Positions 16,557 through 28,633 are shown, numbered from the stretch's first letter. The stretch is 64,000 nt of DNA from DASXRA01 sp036502575 (GCA_036502575.1 DASXYL010000053.1:26122-90121); one strand, 5' to 3'. The notes: generated by a model not told the origin, from the letters alone. Numbers and translations are program-made.

Positions 16557-17120
16557 ATGCTCGACGGCGTGCCTGACGACGCGCCTCATCCGATGCAGTG
16601 GACCGTGTTCGGCGAACGGCCGATCTATGAGAGCCCGTTCGTGCGCCTGGTGCTGGTGGATGTGCAGCAGCCGGACGGTCGGCGCTGGGAGTACCACGTG
16701 GTGCGGCTGCGTTCATTGGCTGCCGTGGTGATGGTGAACGATGCCGCGCAGGTGTTGTTGATGTGGCGGCACCGGTTCATCACCGATGGCTGGGGTTGGG
16801 AGTTGCCGATGGGGCTGATCGAGCCGGGCGAGACTCCGGAGCAGGCCGCCGCCCGCGAGGTGGAGGAGGAGACGGGCTGGCGTCCGAAGAGCCTGCGCCC
16901 GTTGGTGTACGCCGAGCCGGCGAATGGCATCACCGACAGCGAGCACCACGTGTTCCTCGCCGAGGGCGCGGTGCAGGTGGGCGAGCCGACCGAGGTCAAC
17001 GAGTCGGACCGGATCGAGTGGATACCGCTCGCCGACGTTCCGGGGATGATCGACCGGCGAGAGATCACCTCCAGCGCCAGCCTGGTTGGGCTGATGCGCT
17101 ACCTGCTCGGCAGGTCCTAG
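16557..17120 (+). CDS. NUDIX hydrolase
   Basis: A 187-residue NUDIX hydrolase of the ADP-ribose pyrophosphatase type. The complete NUDIX box GLIEPGETPEQAAAREVEEE plus TGW lies near residues 80-102, with the conserved REVEEETG metal site, preceded by strands such as AAVVMVNDAAQVLLMW. The substrate is unknown. It converges on the XRE regulator gene and overlaps its end by 4 bp. In pSAM2 a protein with a NUDIX motif mediates conjugal immunity, so such a role on this element is possible but unproven. Start choice (ATG 16557 rather than 16593) is moderate. Confidence 0.82.
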   Translation: MLDGVPDDAPHPMQWTVFGERPIYESPFVRLVLVDVQQPDGRRWEYHVVRLRSLAAVVMVNDAAQVLLMWRHRFITDGWGWELPMGLIEPGETPEQAAAREVEEETGWRPKSLRPLVYAEPANGITDSEHHVFLAEGAVQVGEPTEVNESDRIEWIPLADVPGMIDRREITSSASLVGLMRYLLGRS

Positions 17121-18346
17121 GCCATCGTCGCGAAGTCGGCGACGAACGTGCGTACGGCGGGCACCCGGTCGTGCGGGCGTAGGGCGTCGCGGAACTCGTG
17201 TAGGTGCCGATCGATGCGCGGTGACTCGATGGTCCGGGCGTAGCGCAGCGCGAGCTGGCCGTCCTGGCACGCCTGTTCCAGCTCGCCGAGGTCCAGGTGG
17301 GCGCGGCCGAGCCATAGCGCGTGGAACGCCTTCAGCCGGTGGTTGCGGTCGTCCTGCCGGTCTAGCGCGGATTCCAGTAGCGGCACGGCAGGGGCGGACT
17401 CAGCGAGCCGGGCACGGGCGATGCCCAGATCGGCCAGGTACTTCGGCTCGGTGAAGTAGGCGCACCACGCCGGGTCGTCATCACCCTGATGGGCCTGTTC
17501 GAGTCGACGCTCCGAGCGAGACAGCGCGGCGTGTGTGCCGTGCCGGTCCCCAGCAGCAGCGAGAGCGAACGCGGTGCGCATGGCCAGCAACGCCATCACC
17601 CTCGGCGTAGCGGTGGCACGGGCGACGTCCTCGGCTGCCTGGCCAAGCGCGACGGCCTCGTCCTGGTCGCCGTCATAGGTGGCCTGCAAGCTCATCGACG
17701 CCATCACGTTCGCGGTGAACGCCGGGTCGTCGAAGTCGCGGGCGAGATCGGCGGCCTGCGCGTAGTGGCGAGCGGCGGTGGCGTAGTGGCGGGAGTCGAA
17801 CAGCATCCACCCGGCCAGGCGGGCCAGCTCGGCACCGACACCGACGAGTTGCCGACGGAGCGGAGCATCGGTCCGGTAGCGCAGTAGGTCCAGCACGTAG
17901 CGCAGATGTCCGGCGACGGCCGGGTAGAGCGAGCGTCCGCCGAACTCGTCATCGCGGCGCCAGTAGTCGACGATGGCCATCTCCAGCGCCTGCACGGTGC
18001 GCGGGGTGACCCGGGCATCGACGTTCAGCAGGCCCGCCGCAGACTGCCCAGCCCGCTGGGGTGCAGGCGACGGTGGCTCTCCCATAACCCCGGACGCGAT
18101 GCCGAGCCATTCCGGCGGGATGCCCAGCACGTCCGCGACCTTGGCCAGCGTGCGCCGGTCCGGGTTGCTGACGCGGCCTGCCTCCAGCCGCGAGATGGTC
18201 GACTGCCGATAGCCGCCGCAGGCCTGGCCCAGCTCGGCCTGGCTCAGCCCAGCGCGTACGCGGGCGAGACGCACCACCTCGCCGATCTCACCGGTGATGA
18301 CCGCACGACGCAGCGCCTCAGGCTGTTCGGACAGACCGGCCGTCAT
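17117..18346 (-). CDS. XRE-family regulator with TPR-like C-terminal domain
   Basis: A 409-residue regulator. Residues ~20-85 form the Cro/C1-type helix-turn-helix (LSQAELGQACGGYRQSTISR, then LEAGRVSNPDRRTLAKVADV). Residues ~120-400 are Ala-rich helical repeats (HYATAARHYAQAADLARDFD) typical of TPR sensors in actinomycete transcription factors that bind a peptide or protein signal. Such genes commonly sit beside NUDIX genes on integrative elements and control element functions. It is divergent from a small basic protein gene; the ~220-bp gap holds a pair of GCGCATA repeats 21 bp apart that could be its operator. Confidence 0.82.
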   Translation of the reverse strand: MTAGLSEQPEALRRAVITGEIGEVVRLARVRAGLSQAELGQACGGYRQSTISRLEAGRVSNPDRRTLAKVADVLGIPPEWLGIASGVMGEPPSPAPQRAGQSAAGLLNVDARVTPRTVQALEMAIVDYWRRDDEFGGRSLYPAVAGHLRYVLDLLRYRTDAPLRRQLVGVGAELARLAGWMLFDSRHYATAARHYAQAADLARDFDDPAFTANVMASMSLQATYDGDQDEAVALGQAAEDVARATATPRVMALLAMRTAFALAAAGDRHGTHAALSRSERRLEQAHQGDDDPAWCAYFTEPKYLADLGIARARLAESAPAVPLLESALDRQDDRNHRLKAFHALWLGRAHLDLGELEQACQDGQLALRYARTIESPRIDRHLHEFRDALRPHDRVPAVRTFVADFATMA

Positions 18347-18375
18347 CCGCTCAGTGTGCCGTCGTCATCCCCCGC

Positions 18376-18403
18376 GCGCATACCTACATGCACGGTGCGC
18401 ATA
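18376..18403. promoter_or_regulatory. Candidate operator: two GCGCATA repeats 21 bp apart
   Basis: GCGCATA occurs at 18376-18382 and 18397-18403, two helical turns apart, 30-57 bp upstream of the XRE regulator start and on the promoter side of the divergent small gene. The position suits autoregulation. This is inference from spacing only. Confidence 0.3.
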
Positions 18404-18569
18404 TCCCGATGCCGCCCTTCGATGATCCGTTCCGCACGATCAGCGGCGCCGGTTCGCTCAGTGCGTGCCCCCGACGTCCGAGCAGATCACCCCATCCGAC
18501 GCCGAGACCAACGACTCCCCGGCCGGGCACGCACAGGTGCCGTCCGGCGCGGGTACGAGAGGGGGCACG

Positions 18570-18749
18570 GTGGCCGACCAGGACACGGAGGGCTCGGCCA
18601 CCGTGCCCCACCCCGACGCCGAACAGCTACGCGAGCGCCAACAAGCAGGTGCTCGCCGCCGACTGCGCCGACGCATCGGCCGACCGGCTGAACCGTCCGA
18701 CGTCGACATCATTGCCGAGCGCATCGCACGGGAGCAGAGGGACGTCTAG
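18570..18749 (+). CDS. Small charged protein of the element
   Basis: A 59-residue protein: an acidic N-terminus (ADQDTEGSATVPHPDAEQLR), a strongly basic middle (RRRLRRRIGRPAEPS) and an acidic end (DVDIIAERIAREQ). GTG at 18570 follows an AGAGGGGG site by ~4 nt; a longer version from GTG 18465 would have 94 residues. No DNA-binding fold can be named. Its position divergent from an XRE regulator suits a small element regulator, possibly the missing excisionase-like function, but there is no motif to support that. A GTG overlapping its stop opens a further frame at 18749 that soon becomes antisense to a better-supported gene. Confidence 0.5.
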   Translation: MADQDTEGSATVPHPDAEQLRERQQAGARRRLRRRIGRPAEPSDVDIIAERIAREQRDV

Positions 18750-18787
18750 TGAGCGGTCTGGACGATGCCTGGCGCCCAGGGCACGTC

Positions 18788-19219
18788 TTAGTGCGTTCGT
18801 GCGGCGATCGCGTGCTCGATCTCGCGCAAAGCCTCTTTGCGTTTCGCCTCATGGTATTGATCCCGCGCCGTCAGGTCCGCCCCGTTCCCGTCCCTCTCAT
18901 CGCGCGGAGGTGGCTTCGGATCGAGGGCCCAGTCGTGCAGCACCGACAGTCCAGCCTGCGGGAGAAGGCGTACGCGCATCAGCAAGCCGGGTTCCGGCGG
19001 GCGCACCCCTCCGTTAAGGCGCTCGTATAGCTCGAACAGGATCCCCAACTCGAAGACCTGGCGCCGATCGTGCACAAGATCGCGCCCCGCCTTCAGCGCG
19101 AAGCCGATCGCGATCAGTGCGAGCACCGTCGCCGCGATCGTGCACGTGCCAACGACGTAGTCCCATCCGTTAGGTCCGCCGGTGACATGCACGTCGATCG
19201 GCTGCGTCGTGATCCTCAC
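18788..19219 (-). CDS. Single-helix membrane protein of unknown function
   Basis: A 143-residue protein with one transmembrane helix (YVVGTCTIAATVLALIAIGF) after ~25 exported or short N-terminal residues, then a charged cytoplasmic domain of ~95 residues (GRDLVHDRRQVFELGILFEL; KRKEALREIEHAIAARTH). No family recognised. GTG at 19219 is used; a TTG at 19225 and a GTG at 19195 are alternatives. It is the last gene before the right end of the integrative element; the ~270 bases beyond contain only direct repeats and the attachment core. Confidence 0.55.
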   Translation of the reverse strand: MRITTQPIDVHVTGGPNGWDYVVGTCTIAATVLALIAIGFALKAGRDLVHDRRQVFELGILFELYERLNGGVRPPEPGLLMRVRLLPQAGLSVLHDWALDPKPPPRDERDGNGADLTARDQYHEAKRKEALREIEHAIAARTH

Positions 19220-19361
19220 GGCCAACAGGTTGCGCCGGGGGACGGCGACGCTACGTCAGGCGCGCCGTATGCCTGACCGGGTCGCGGTCGTAGCGGCGAC
19301 GGGCAGCACGCTCGCATCACTGCCAAGCAGAAGGTCGAGCCGCTGCCGCGCAGCATCGGGT

Positions 19362-19381
19362 CGGGTACACGTCGGGTACAC
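19362..19381. repeat. Tandem CGGGTACAC motifs near the right end of the element
   Basis: CGGGTACACGTCGGGTACAC: two identical CGGGTACAC motifs 11 bp apart, about 110 bp inside the right attachment core. The left end carries a matching pair (13840-13860). Confidence 0.45.
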
Positions 19382-19417
19382 GAGACGACCACCTGATCCC
19401 AACGCCAGCCAACGCGC

Positions 19418-19525
19418 TCAACGCATCCATGCCCCAGAACGCAAGGGCTCTAGCGTCCGCCACCGCTCGTCAACGGCGGGCGCGACATCTATGTCGAACA
19501 GCACCGCTTGCAGCTGGGCGCTCAC
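19418..19525 (-). pseudogene. Orphaned native 5' end of the HAD gene
   Basis: A GTG at 19525, 3 nt after the metH stop, starts MSAQLQAVLFDI and then runs into element sequence (DVAPAVDERWRTLEPLRSG), reaching a stop after 35 codons. The first eight codons plus the 11-bp core align codon for codon with the intact HAD start at 13807 (MPGRLAAVLFDM). This is what remains of the host gene's original start after insertion of the element. It shows that HAD and metH were originally an operon. Confidence 0.75.
19491..19501. other. Right attachment core (direct repeat)
   Basis: ATGTCGAACAG, identical to 13773-13783. See the element entry; recombination between the two copies would precisely rebuild the HAD reading frame. 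Confidence 0.7.
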
Positions 19526-19528
19526 TCG

Positions 19529-23329
<3,801 letters not shown>

Positions 23330-23435
23330 CCCACTAGGCTACCGGCGCGCCCCTGCGCATTATGGCCCAGCCGGATGACTCACCGATCCGTCTTCCTGAA
23401 GATCCCGGCGAGACACCGGTCGTAGGCTGATCCCC

Positions 23436-24365
23436 ATGACCGAGTTCGCCGAGGAGCACCCGCGAGCCGAGCTCGAGGCCGAGGGCTGGCCCGAGCTCAC
23501 CGACGCGGTGCTCGTCGCCGCGTTCGAGGGCTGGAACGACGCCGGCGACGCCGCGACCGGTTCCATCGAGCACCTGGAGCTGATCTGGGACGCCCAGCCG
23601 CTCATGGCCATCGATCCGGACGAGTACTACGACTTTCAGGTCAACCGTCCGACGGTGTCCATGGTCGACGGAGTGACCCGCCGGGTCACGTGGCCGACCA
23701 CTCGGATGTCGGTGTGCCGGCCGCCCGGGGCCGCGTTCGATCTTGTCCTCGTCCGGGGCATCGAGCCGAACATGCGCTGGCGGGCGTTCTGCGACGAGAT
23801 CCTCGACGTCATGCGCGCCCTGGACGTGCGGGTCGTCGTCACACTCGGCGCGCTGCTGTCCGACACGCCGCACACCCGGGCCACCCAGGTCACCGGCACG
23901 TCCTACGACCAGGCGTCCGCGCACAAGTACGGGCTGGAGCAATCGCAGTACGAGGGCCCGACCGGCATCGTCGGCGTGCTCCAGGACGCCTGCGTGGCGG
24001 CCGGCATCCCGGCGATCTCGTTCTGGGCCGGGGTGCCGCACTACGTGTCCCAGCCGCCGAACCCGAAGGCCACGCTCGCGCTGCTGCACCGGGTCGAGGA
24101 GGTGCTCGACGTGCCGATCCCGCTCGCCGAGCTGCCGCAGCAGTCCGACGAGTGGCAGAAGCTCGTCGACGAGATGGCCGCCGAGGACGACGAGGTCACC
24201 GAATACATCCGGAATCTCGAGCAACGCGACGACGAGATCGACCGGGGCGCGATGGGCGCGACCTCGGGCGACGCCATCGCCCGGGAGTTCGAGCGCTACC
24301 TGCGCCGACGTGACCGCGGCGGCGGCTTCGGGCCGGGCGGACTCGGGCCCACCGCCGGCGGTTAG
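23436..24365 (+). CDS. PAC2-family protein (proteasome-assembly-chaperone-like)
   Basis: A 309-residue cytoplasmic protein of the PAC2 family, comparable to Rv2125 next to metH in mycobacteria. Typical features: AAFEGWNDAGDAATGSIEHL at the N-terminus, VVTLGALLSDTPHTRATQVT in the middle, GIPAISFWAGVPHYVS, and an acidic C-terminal helix region (QQSDEWQKLVDEMAAEDDEV). The family shares the fold of eukaryotic proteasome assembly chaperones, but its bacterial role is not firmly established. It is divergent from metH. Confidence 0.9.
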   Translation: MTEFAEEHPRAELEAEGWPELTDAVLVAAFEGWNDAGDAATGSIEHLELIWDAQPLMAIDPDEYYDFQVNRPTVSMVDGVTRRVTWPTTRMSVCRPPGAAFDLVLVRGIEPNMRWRAFCDEILDVMRALDVRVVVTLGALLSDTPHTRATQVTGTSYDQASAHKYGLEQSQYEGPTGIVGVLQDACVAAGIPAISFWAGVPHYVSQPPNPKATLALLHRVEEVLDVPIPLAELPQQSDEWQKLVDEMAAEDDEVTEYIRNLEQRDDEIDRGAMGATSGDAIAREFERYLRRRDRGGGFGPGGLGPTAGG

Positions 24366-24378
24366 CGCATCTTGAGCG

Positions 24379-24426
24379 GATCTTGATACGCCCGGTGGGC
24401 CATAACCGCAGATGCGTATCAAGATC
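24379..24426. terminator. Inverted repeat GATCTTGATACGC
   Basis: GATCTTGATACGC (24379-24391) and its exact complement (24414-24426) around a 22-nt loop, just after the PAC2 stop and ~115 bp before the PP2C gene. It probably terminates PAC2 transcription, or is a protein site in the promoter region of the next cluster. The 12-mer GATCTTGATACG also occurs at 11151-11162. Confidence 0.4.
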
Positions 24427-24539
24427 GCCCCGGGCGGCGGGGCAATCCGGTATCACGGTCGCGAAAGCAGGTCCGGACCGGCCGAGCGGGCCCACATTCC
24501 GGGCGCTCGGTTTAGACTGCCCACCGCCGCATTGTTCTC

Positions 24540-25361
24540 ATGAAGCCGGGTGGGGTTGACGCGCCGATGATGTCGGTCCAGTGGGGGTCCGCCACCGATC
24601 CCGGACGCGTCCGGGAGATCAACGAGGACAGCTACCTCGTGGCGCCGAGCGTGTTCGTCGTCGCCGACGGGATGGGCGGTCACGCCGCGGGTGAGGTAGC
24701 CAGCGCGATCGCGGTCGGCGAGTTCCGGGCGCTGGCCGAGAAGCCCGAGCTGCGTACCGAGGAGATCGCCGAGGCGATCGCCCGGGCCAACCAGCAGATT
24801 CTCGACAGCGGCACGAAGCACGACACCCGCAAGGGCATGGGCACCACGCTGGCTGGGCTGGGCGTCGTCCGCGCCGGCGGCTCCGCGCACTGGGCGGTGT
24901 TCAACGTCGGCGACTCGCGGGTCTACCACTACGTGCACGGCGAGCTGCAGCAGGTGAGCGTCGACCACTCCGAGGTGCAGGAGCTGATCTCCGCCGGCTA
25001 CATCACGCCCGAGGAAGCCAAGACGCACCCCGACCGCAACGTGGTCACCCGCTCACTCGGCACCGACCCCGGCCCGGTACCCGACATCTGGGTGTTCCCG
25101 CCGGTGGCCGGTGAGCGGTTCCTGATCTGCTCGGACGGTCTGCCGCGCGAGCTCGAGGACAACCAGATCGAGGAGATCCTGCATCGCGAGACCGTCGCGC
25201 AGGAGGCGGCCGCCGCACTGGTCGAACGGGCCGTTGCCGCCGGCGGCCACGACAACATCACGGTGGTGGTCATCGACTTCGCGGGCAGCATGAGCGACGG
25301 GCTCGCCCACGAGATAGATGAGGACACCGCGCCGCGCCAGCAGGGTCTCGTGGGATTCTGA
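24540..25361 (+). CDS. PP2C-family Ser/Thr protein phosphatase
   Basis: A 273-residue soluble phosphatase that should reverse phosphorylation by the kinase encoded 1.7 kb downstream. PP2C motifs: REINEDSYL (metal-binding region), VVADGMGGHAAGEVAS, GMGTTLAGLGV, NVGDSRVYHY, LICSDGLPREL and GGHDNITVVVI, with the metal-binding Asp residues in place. No membrane helix, unlike PstP. First gene of the cluster, 5 bp before the FHA gene. ATG 24540 or 24567 (MMSVQWG) could be the start. Confidence 0.92.
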   Translation: MKPGGVDAPMMSVQWGSATDPGRVREINEDSYLVAPSVFVVADGMGGHAAGEVASAIAVGEFRALAEKPELRTEEIAEAIARANQQILDSGTKHDTRKGMGTTLAGLGVVRAGGSAHWAVFNVGDSRVYHYVHGELQQVSVDHSEVQELISAGYITPEEAKTHPDRNVVTRSLGTDPGPVPDIWVFPPVAGERFLICSDGLPRELEDNQIEEILHRETVAQEAAAALVERAVAAGGHDNITVVVIDFAGSMSDGLAHEIDEDTAPRQQGLVGF

Positions 25362-25366
25362 AGATC

Positions 25367-27016
25367 ATGTCCTCCGAAGCTGCGTACACGCCTGGAACCT
25401 GGGTCGCCGTCGGCGCCGAGGCCGGGTGGCTACTCGTCGATATCGACCCGACCGACGCGATCGTGCTCAAGGCGTGGTCGCTGCTGCGTAGCGGCGCCGA
25501 GATCGACGAGATTCTCGACGCGGTGCTGCAGCGGGGGCTGCGGGCCGTGAGCAGCTTCGCGCTGGTGCGCGTGTCGGGCGAGCGCCGCGCGGTCGTCGTG
25601 CGGGGCAGCGCCGCCGCCACGGTCACCGTCGATGGCACCGATGAGGAGGTGAGCGCCGAGGGTGTCGCCACGTGGCGGGAGTACGCCCTACCGGCGCAGG
25701 CGTCCGCGGTGCGGCTGCGGGCCGACGCGGCGGCCAGTGATACCGCCGAGGCGCCGCTGTCGCCGGGCGTCACGCTCGCCTCGAGCCTGCGGCTGAGCGT
25801 CAGCGACGTGCCGCTGCCGGCGGCGCCATCCGAGCCGCCCGCAGCACCGGCGCCGTCCGGGCCTCCTCCCGCGCCACCGGAGCTCGACGCAGCGCCACAC
25901 CCGGCGCCTGACCCGGTGGCCTCCGCCGCATCGCAGCTCAACGGCACCGCTCCGGCGTCGCCTCCACTGCCCATGCCGCCGGAACCTCCGGCTGCTGAGG
26001 CGCCGCCCGCCGCTGGGCCGGACGTCGGGCCGCCTGACCCGGCCTCGGGGCCTGACCCGGACTCCGGGCCATCGCCCGACACCGACCCGCCCATCATCCC
26101 GTGGCTGGAACCGCCGGCACCTCCGGAAGCGGCCGGGCCACCGCTACCGCCGCCTCCGCCAGCCCCGGCGCCCGCCGAGCAGGTGTCGCCCCCCGCCGCG
26201 CCGCCGCAGGGCGCCTTGCAGCCCCCGCCGGGTCCCGAACCGGAGCCGGACTCGATGTCTTGGCTTGCCGCCGTGAAGCCGCTGGGACCACCGTCCGACG
26301 ACAGCCAGCCGTACCGAAACGGGCCCCCTCCGGGCGTCGTGTCCGGCGGCGGCGGCATCGGCCGTGAGGGGCTCGCTCCTCCCCCGCCCGCGCCGGGCGC
26401 ACCGCCGCCCGGGCCGCCGCAAGGGCTGCCGGCCGGGGCGCCGGCTTGGCCAGCGCCGCCGCCCGGGCCGCCGGCGCCCGACTCACCCGACTCGACGGTC
26501 AGCCGGGCGTCGCTGACCGGGATGGCCGGGCTGGCCGACCAGCCCGGCCCGTCCGGATTGATGGTGCAGGCGGTGCGCTGCCAGCACGGGCACCTGAGCC
26601 CGCCGATGGCCGTGTCCTGCCGGGTGTGCGGTTTCCCGCTCATGGGCCAGGCACCGGTGACGGTCCCGCGGCCGACGCTCGGCGTGCTGCGGCTCTCGAC
26701 CGGCGACGTGGTGCCGCTGGACCGCACGGTGATCATGGGACGTAACCCCAAGGCCGACGAGTCCAACGAGGCCGAACGCCCGCACGTCGTGCGCCTGCCG
26801 AGCCCGGGCCATGACATCTCCCGCACCCACGTCGAGATCCGCCTGGACGGATGGCACGTGCTGCTCACCGACCTCAACTCGGTCAACGGCACCGTGGTTA
26901 CCCCGCCCTGGCAGGAGCCGCAGCGACTGCGCCCGAACGAGGCGGTGCCGATCGAGCCGGGCACGGTGGTGAGCCTCGCGGACGAAGTGACATTCCGGTA
27001 CGAGGTCACTGGGTGA
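25367..27016 (+). CDS. FHA-domain protein with long Pro-rich linker and zinc ribbon
   Basis: A 549-residue protein. Residues ~1-150 form an N-terminal domain (GTWVAVGAEAGWLLVDIDPT) of unknown fold. Residues ~155-385 are a low-complexity Pro/Ala/Gly linker. CQHGHLSPPMAVSCRVCG (~405-422) is a small zinc-ribbon-like motif. Residues ~430-549 form a forkhead-associated domain (VIMGRNPKADE, then DISRTHVEIRLDGWHVLLTD and LNSVNGT) that binds phosphothreonine. Expected role: adaptor reading the signal of the adjacent kinase. It lies 5 bp after the phosphatase gene and 7 bp before the kinase gene. Confidence 0.88.
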   Translation: MSSEAAYTPGTWVAVGAEAGWLLVDIDPTDAIVLKAWSLLRSGAEIDEILDAVLQRGLRAVSSFALVRVSGERRAVVVRGSAAATVTVDGTDEEVSAEGVATWREYALPAQASAVRLRADAAASDTAEAPLSPGVTLASSLRLSVSDVPLPAAPSEPPAAPAPSGPPPAPPELDAAPHPAPDPVASAASQLNGTAPASPPLPMPPEPPAAEAPPAAGPDVGPPDPASGPDPDSGPSPDTDPPIIPWLEPPAPPEAAGPPLPPPPPAPAPAEQVSPPAAPPQGALQPPPGPEPEPDSMSWLAAVKPLGPPSDDSQPYRNGPPPGVVSGGGGIGREGLAPPPPAPGAPPPGPPQGLPAGAPAWPAPPPGPPAPDSPDSTVSRASLTGMAGLADQPGPSGLMVQAVRCQHGHLSPPMAVSCRVCGFPLMGQAPVTVPRPTLGVLRLSTGDVVPLDRTVIMGRNPKADESNEAERPHVVRLPSPGHDISRTHVEIRLDGWHVLLTDLNSVNGTVVTPPWQEPQRLRPNEAVPIEPGTVVSLADEVTFRYEVTG

Positions 27017-27023
27017 GCCGAGC

Positions 27024-28628
27024 GTGAACAACACAGCCGGGCGCGCCGCCCAGCCGCCGGAACTGCCAGGACTGCTGTACATCGCACCGCTGGGCTCGGG
27101 CGGCTACTCCAACGTCTACCTGTACGAGCAGCAGATGCCGCGGATGAAGGTCGCGGTCAAGGTCCTGTCGGCGCAGAACCTGTCCGAGCAGGCCCAGCGC
27201 CAGTTCAGCGCCGAGGCCAACGCTATGGCCCAGTTGGCCGACCACCCGCACATCGTCCAGGTGTTCCGCGCCGACATGGCCGCCGACGGACGCCCGTTCC
27301 TGGTCATGAAGTACTACCCGCAGCCGAACCTCGCACAGCGGGCGCGCGGCGAGCGGTTCTCCGTGCCGGACGTGCTGCGCATCGGCATCCAGATCGCCAG
27401 CGCCGTCGAGGCGGCGCACCGCATCGGCATCCTCCACCGCGACATCAAGCCGGCCAACATCCTCACCGGCCAGTACGGCACCCTCGGGCTCACCGACTTC
27501 GGCATCGCCGCCACCAAGGCCGAGGCCGCGTCCGGGCAGACCGACGGCATCTCGATCCCGTGGGCGCCGCCCGAGGTGCTGTTCAGCGCCGAGCACGCCG
27601 ACGAGCGCTCGGACGTCTACTCGATCGCGGCCACGCTGTGGCACCTGCTCGTCGGGCGTTCGCCGTTCGACCTGCGCGGCGGCGACAACTCGGCGGTCGC
27701 GCTCATGCACCGCATCACCTCGGCGCCGGCGCCGCCGACCGGACGCGGCGATGTACCGCCGTCGTTCGAGCGGTTGCTCCGCAGCGCGCTGGCCAAGGAT
27801 CCGGCCGCCCGTCCGGCCACGGGGTTGGCCTTCGCCCGGGCGCTGCAGGCCGTCGAGCAGGAGCAGCGGCTGCCACTGACGACGATCGTGGTGGCCGACG
27901 ATCCCCGCCGGACGGCCGCCACGATGCGCCCCGCGAACGCGCCGACCGACGAGGACGGCACCCGGATCAATCAGCCGATGCGGGTCGAGGGCGCCGATCA
28001 CCGCGAACCGCGCCCGCTGGGAGGGCTGCCCCGCGAGCTCGACGACGATCCCACCCGGCGCAAGCAGCCGACCCGGATCGACGCCCAGCGAGGAGCGGCC
28101 CCGGTGCTGCCGCCGTGGCAGTCCCCGCAAGCCCGGGCCTACCCGCAGGCGAGCCCGGAGCAGTACCCGCCGCCGCCCGGGCCGCCATCGCCCCGGCGGA
28201 CCGCGTCCCCTTTCAGGTCGCGACGCACCTGGTACATCGTCGCGGCCGCGGCCTGCGCCGCCGGCGCGATCGCGCTGGTCGTCGCCCTGAGCAGCGGCGG
28301 CAAGCACCAGGCCAAGGACGTCACGCCCACCGATGGCACCCAGATCGTGCTGCCCTCCGGCCCGGACGCGCAGGCGCCGGGCACGCCGCAGGTGACAGCC
28401 GCCCGCACCGCTGGCGGCAAGATCAAGTTCCAGTGGACGTACGACGGCAAGGCGAGCGGCGACAGCTATCGCTGGCGCGAGAGCGGCGGCACCCGAAGCG
28501 GTGTCGCCCCCCAGCCGCAGCTCGAGCTCACGGTGCCGTCCGGCGGTCAGGTTTGCCTGCAGGTGCAGGTGTACCGCAACGACGGCACCTTCGCCTCATC
28601 CTGGTCAGATCCGAAATGCGCCGGGTAG
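27024..28628 (+). CDS. Membrane Ser/Thr protein kinase with extracellular FN3-like domain
   Basis: A 534-residue Hanks-type kinase. Catalytic domain residues ~15-275: Gly loop GSGGYSNVYLY, Lys in MKVAVKVL, catalytic loop ILHRDIKPANIL, DFGIAATK, and PPEVLFSAEHADERSDVYS. A Pro/Arg-rich juxtamembrane region (~285-390) leads to one transmembrane helix (WYIVAAAACAAGAIALVVAL). The exported ~100 residues (TPQVTAARTAGGKIKFQWTY) resemble a fibronectin type III domain. GTG start at 27024. With the PP2C and FHA genes it forms a phospho-signalling set; the large FN3 protein encoded next is a natural candidate for its extracellular partner. Confidence 0.92.
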   Translation: MNNTAGRAAQPPELPGLLYIAPLGSGGYSNVYLYEQQMPRMKVAVKVLSAQNLSEQAQRQFSAEANAMAQLADHPHIVQVFRADMAADGRPFLVMKYYPQPNLAQRARGERFSVPDVLRIGIQIASAVEAAHRIGILHRDIKPANILTGQYGTLGLTDFGIAATKAEAASGQTDGISIPWAPPEVLFSAEHADERSDVYSIAATLWHLLVGRSPFDLRGGDNSAVALMHRITSAPAPPTGRGDVPPSFERLLRSALAKDPAARPATGLAFARALQAVEQEQRLPLTTIVVADDPRRTAATMRPANAPTDEDGTRINQPMRVEGADHREPRPLGGLPRELDDDPTRRKQPTRIDAQRGAAPVLPPWQSPQARAYPQASPEQYPPPPGPPSPRRTASPFRSRRTWYIVAAAACAAGAIALVVALSSGGKHQAKDVTPTDGTQIVLPSGPDAQAPGTPQVTAARTAGGKIKFQWTYDGKASGDSYRWRESGGTRSGVAPQPQLELTVPSGGQVCLQVQVYRNDGTFASSWSDPKCAG

Positions 28629-28633
28629 TAACG

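Larger units (their letters stand above)
13784..19501. mobile_element. 5.7-kb integrative element inserted in the 5' end of the HAD gene
   Basis: It is delimited by the 11-bp direct repeat at 13773-13783 and 19491-19501. Contents from left: tyrosine recombinase adjacent to the left core, a membrane-anchored protein, a lipoprotein, a small membrane protein, a NUDIX hydrolase, an XRE/TPR regulator, a small basic protein and a further membrane protein. NUDIX plus XRE pairs are familiar from actinomycete integrative elements; in pSAM2 the immunity factor Pif carries a NUDIX motif. No replication initiator, excisionase or FtsK-like transfer gene is seen, so it looks like a cryptic or degraded element. 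In-silico excision restores a single HAD gene starting MSAQLQAVLFDMDGT directly behind metH. Confidence 0.75.

Noticed and set aside
18749..19030. 93-codon frame starting in a TAGTG overlap after the small element protein
   Set aside because: Only the first ~12 codons look protein-like; the rest is antisense to the better-supported membrane protein at 18788-19219. Possibly a truncated remnant, not annotated as a gene.
23330..23435. Possible cobalamin riboswitch between metH and the PAC2 gene
   Set aside because: Only 106 bp separate two divergent starts, too short for a cobalamin riboswitch, and no B12-box-like sequence is visible.
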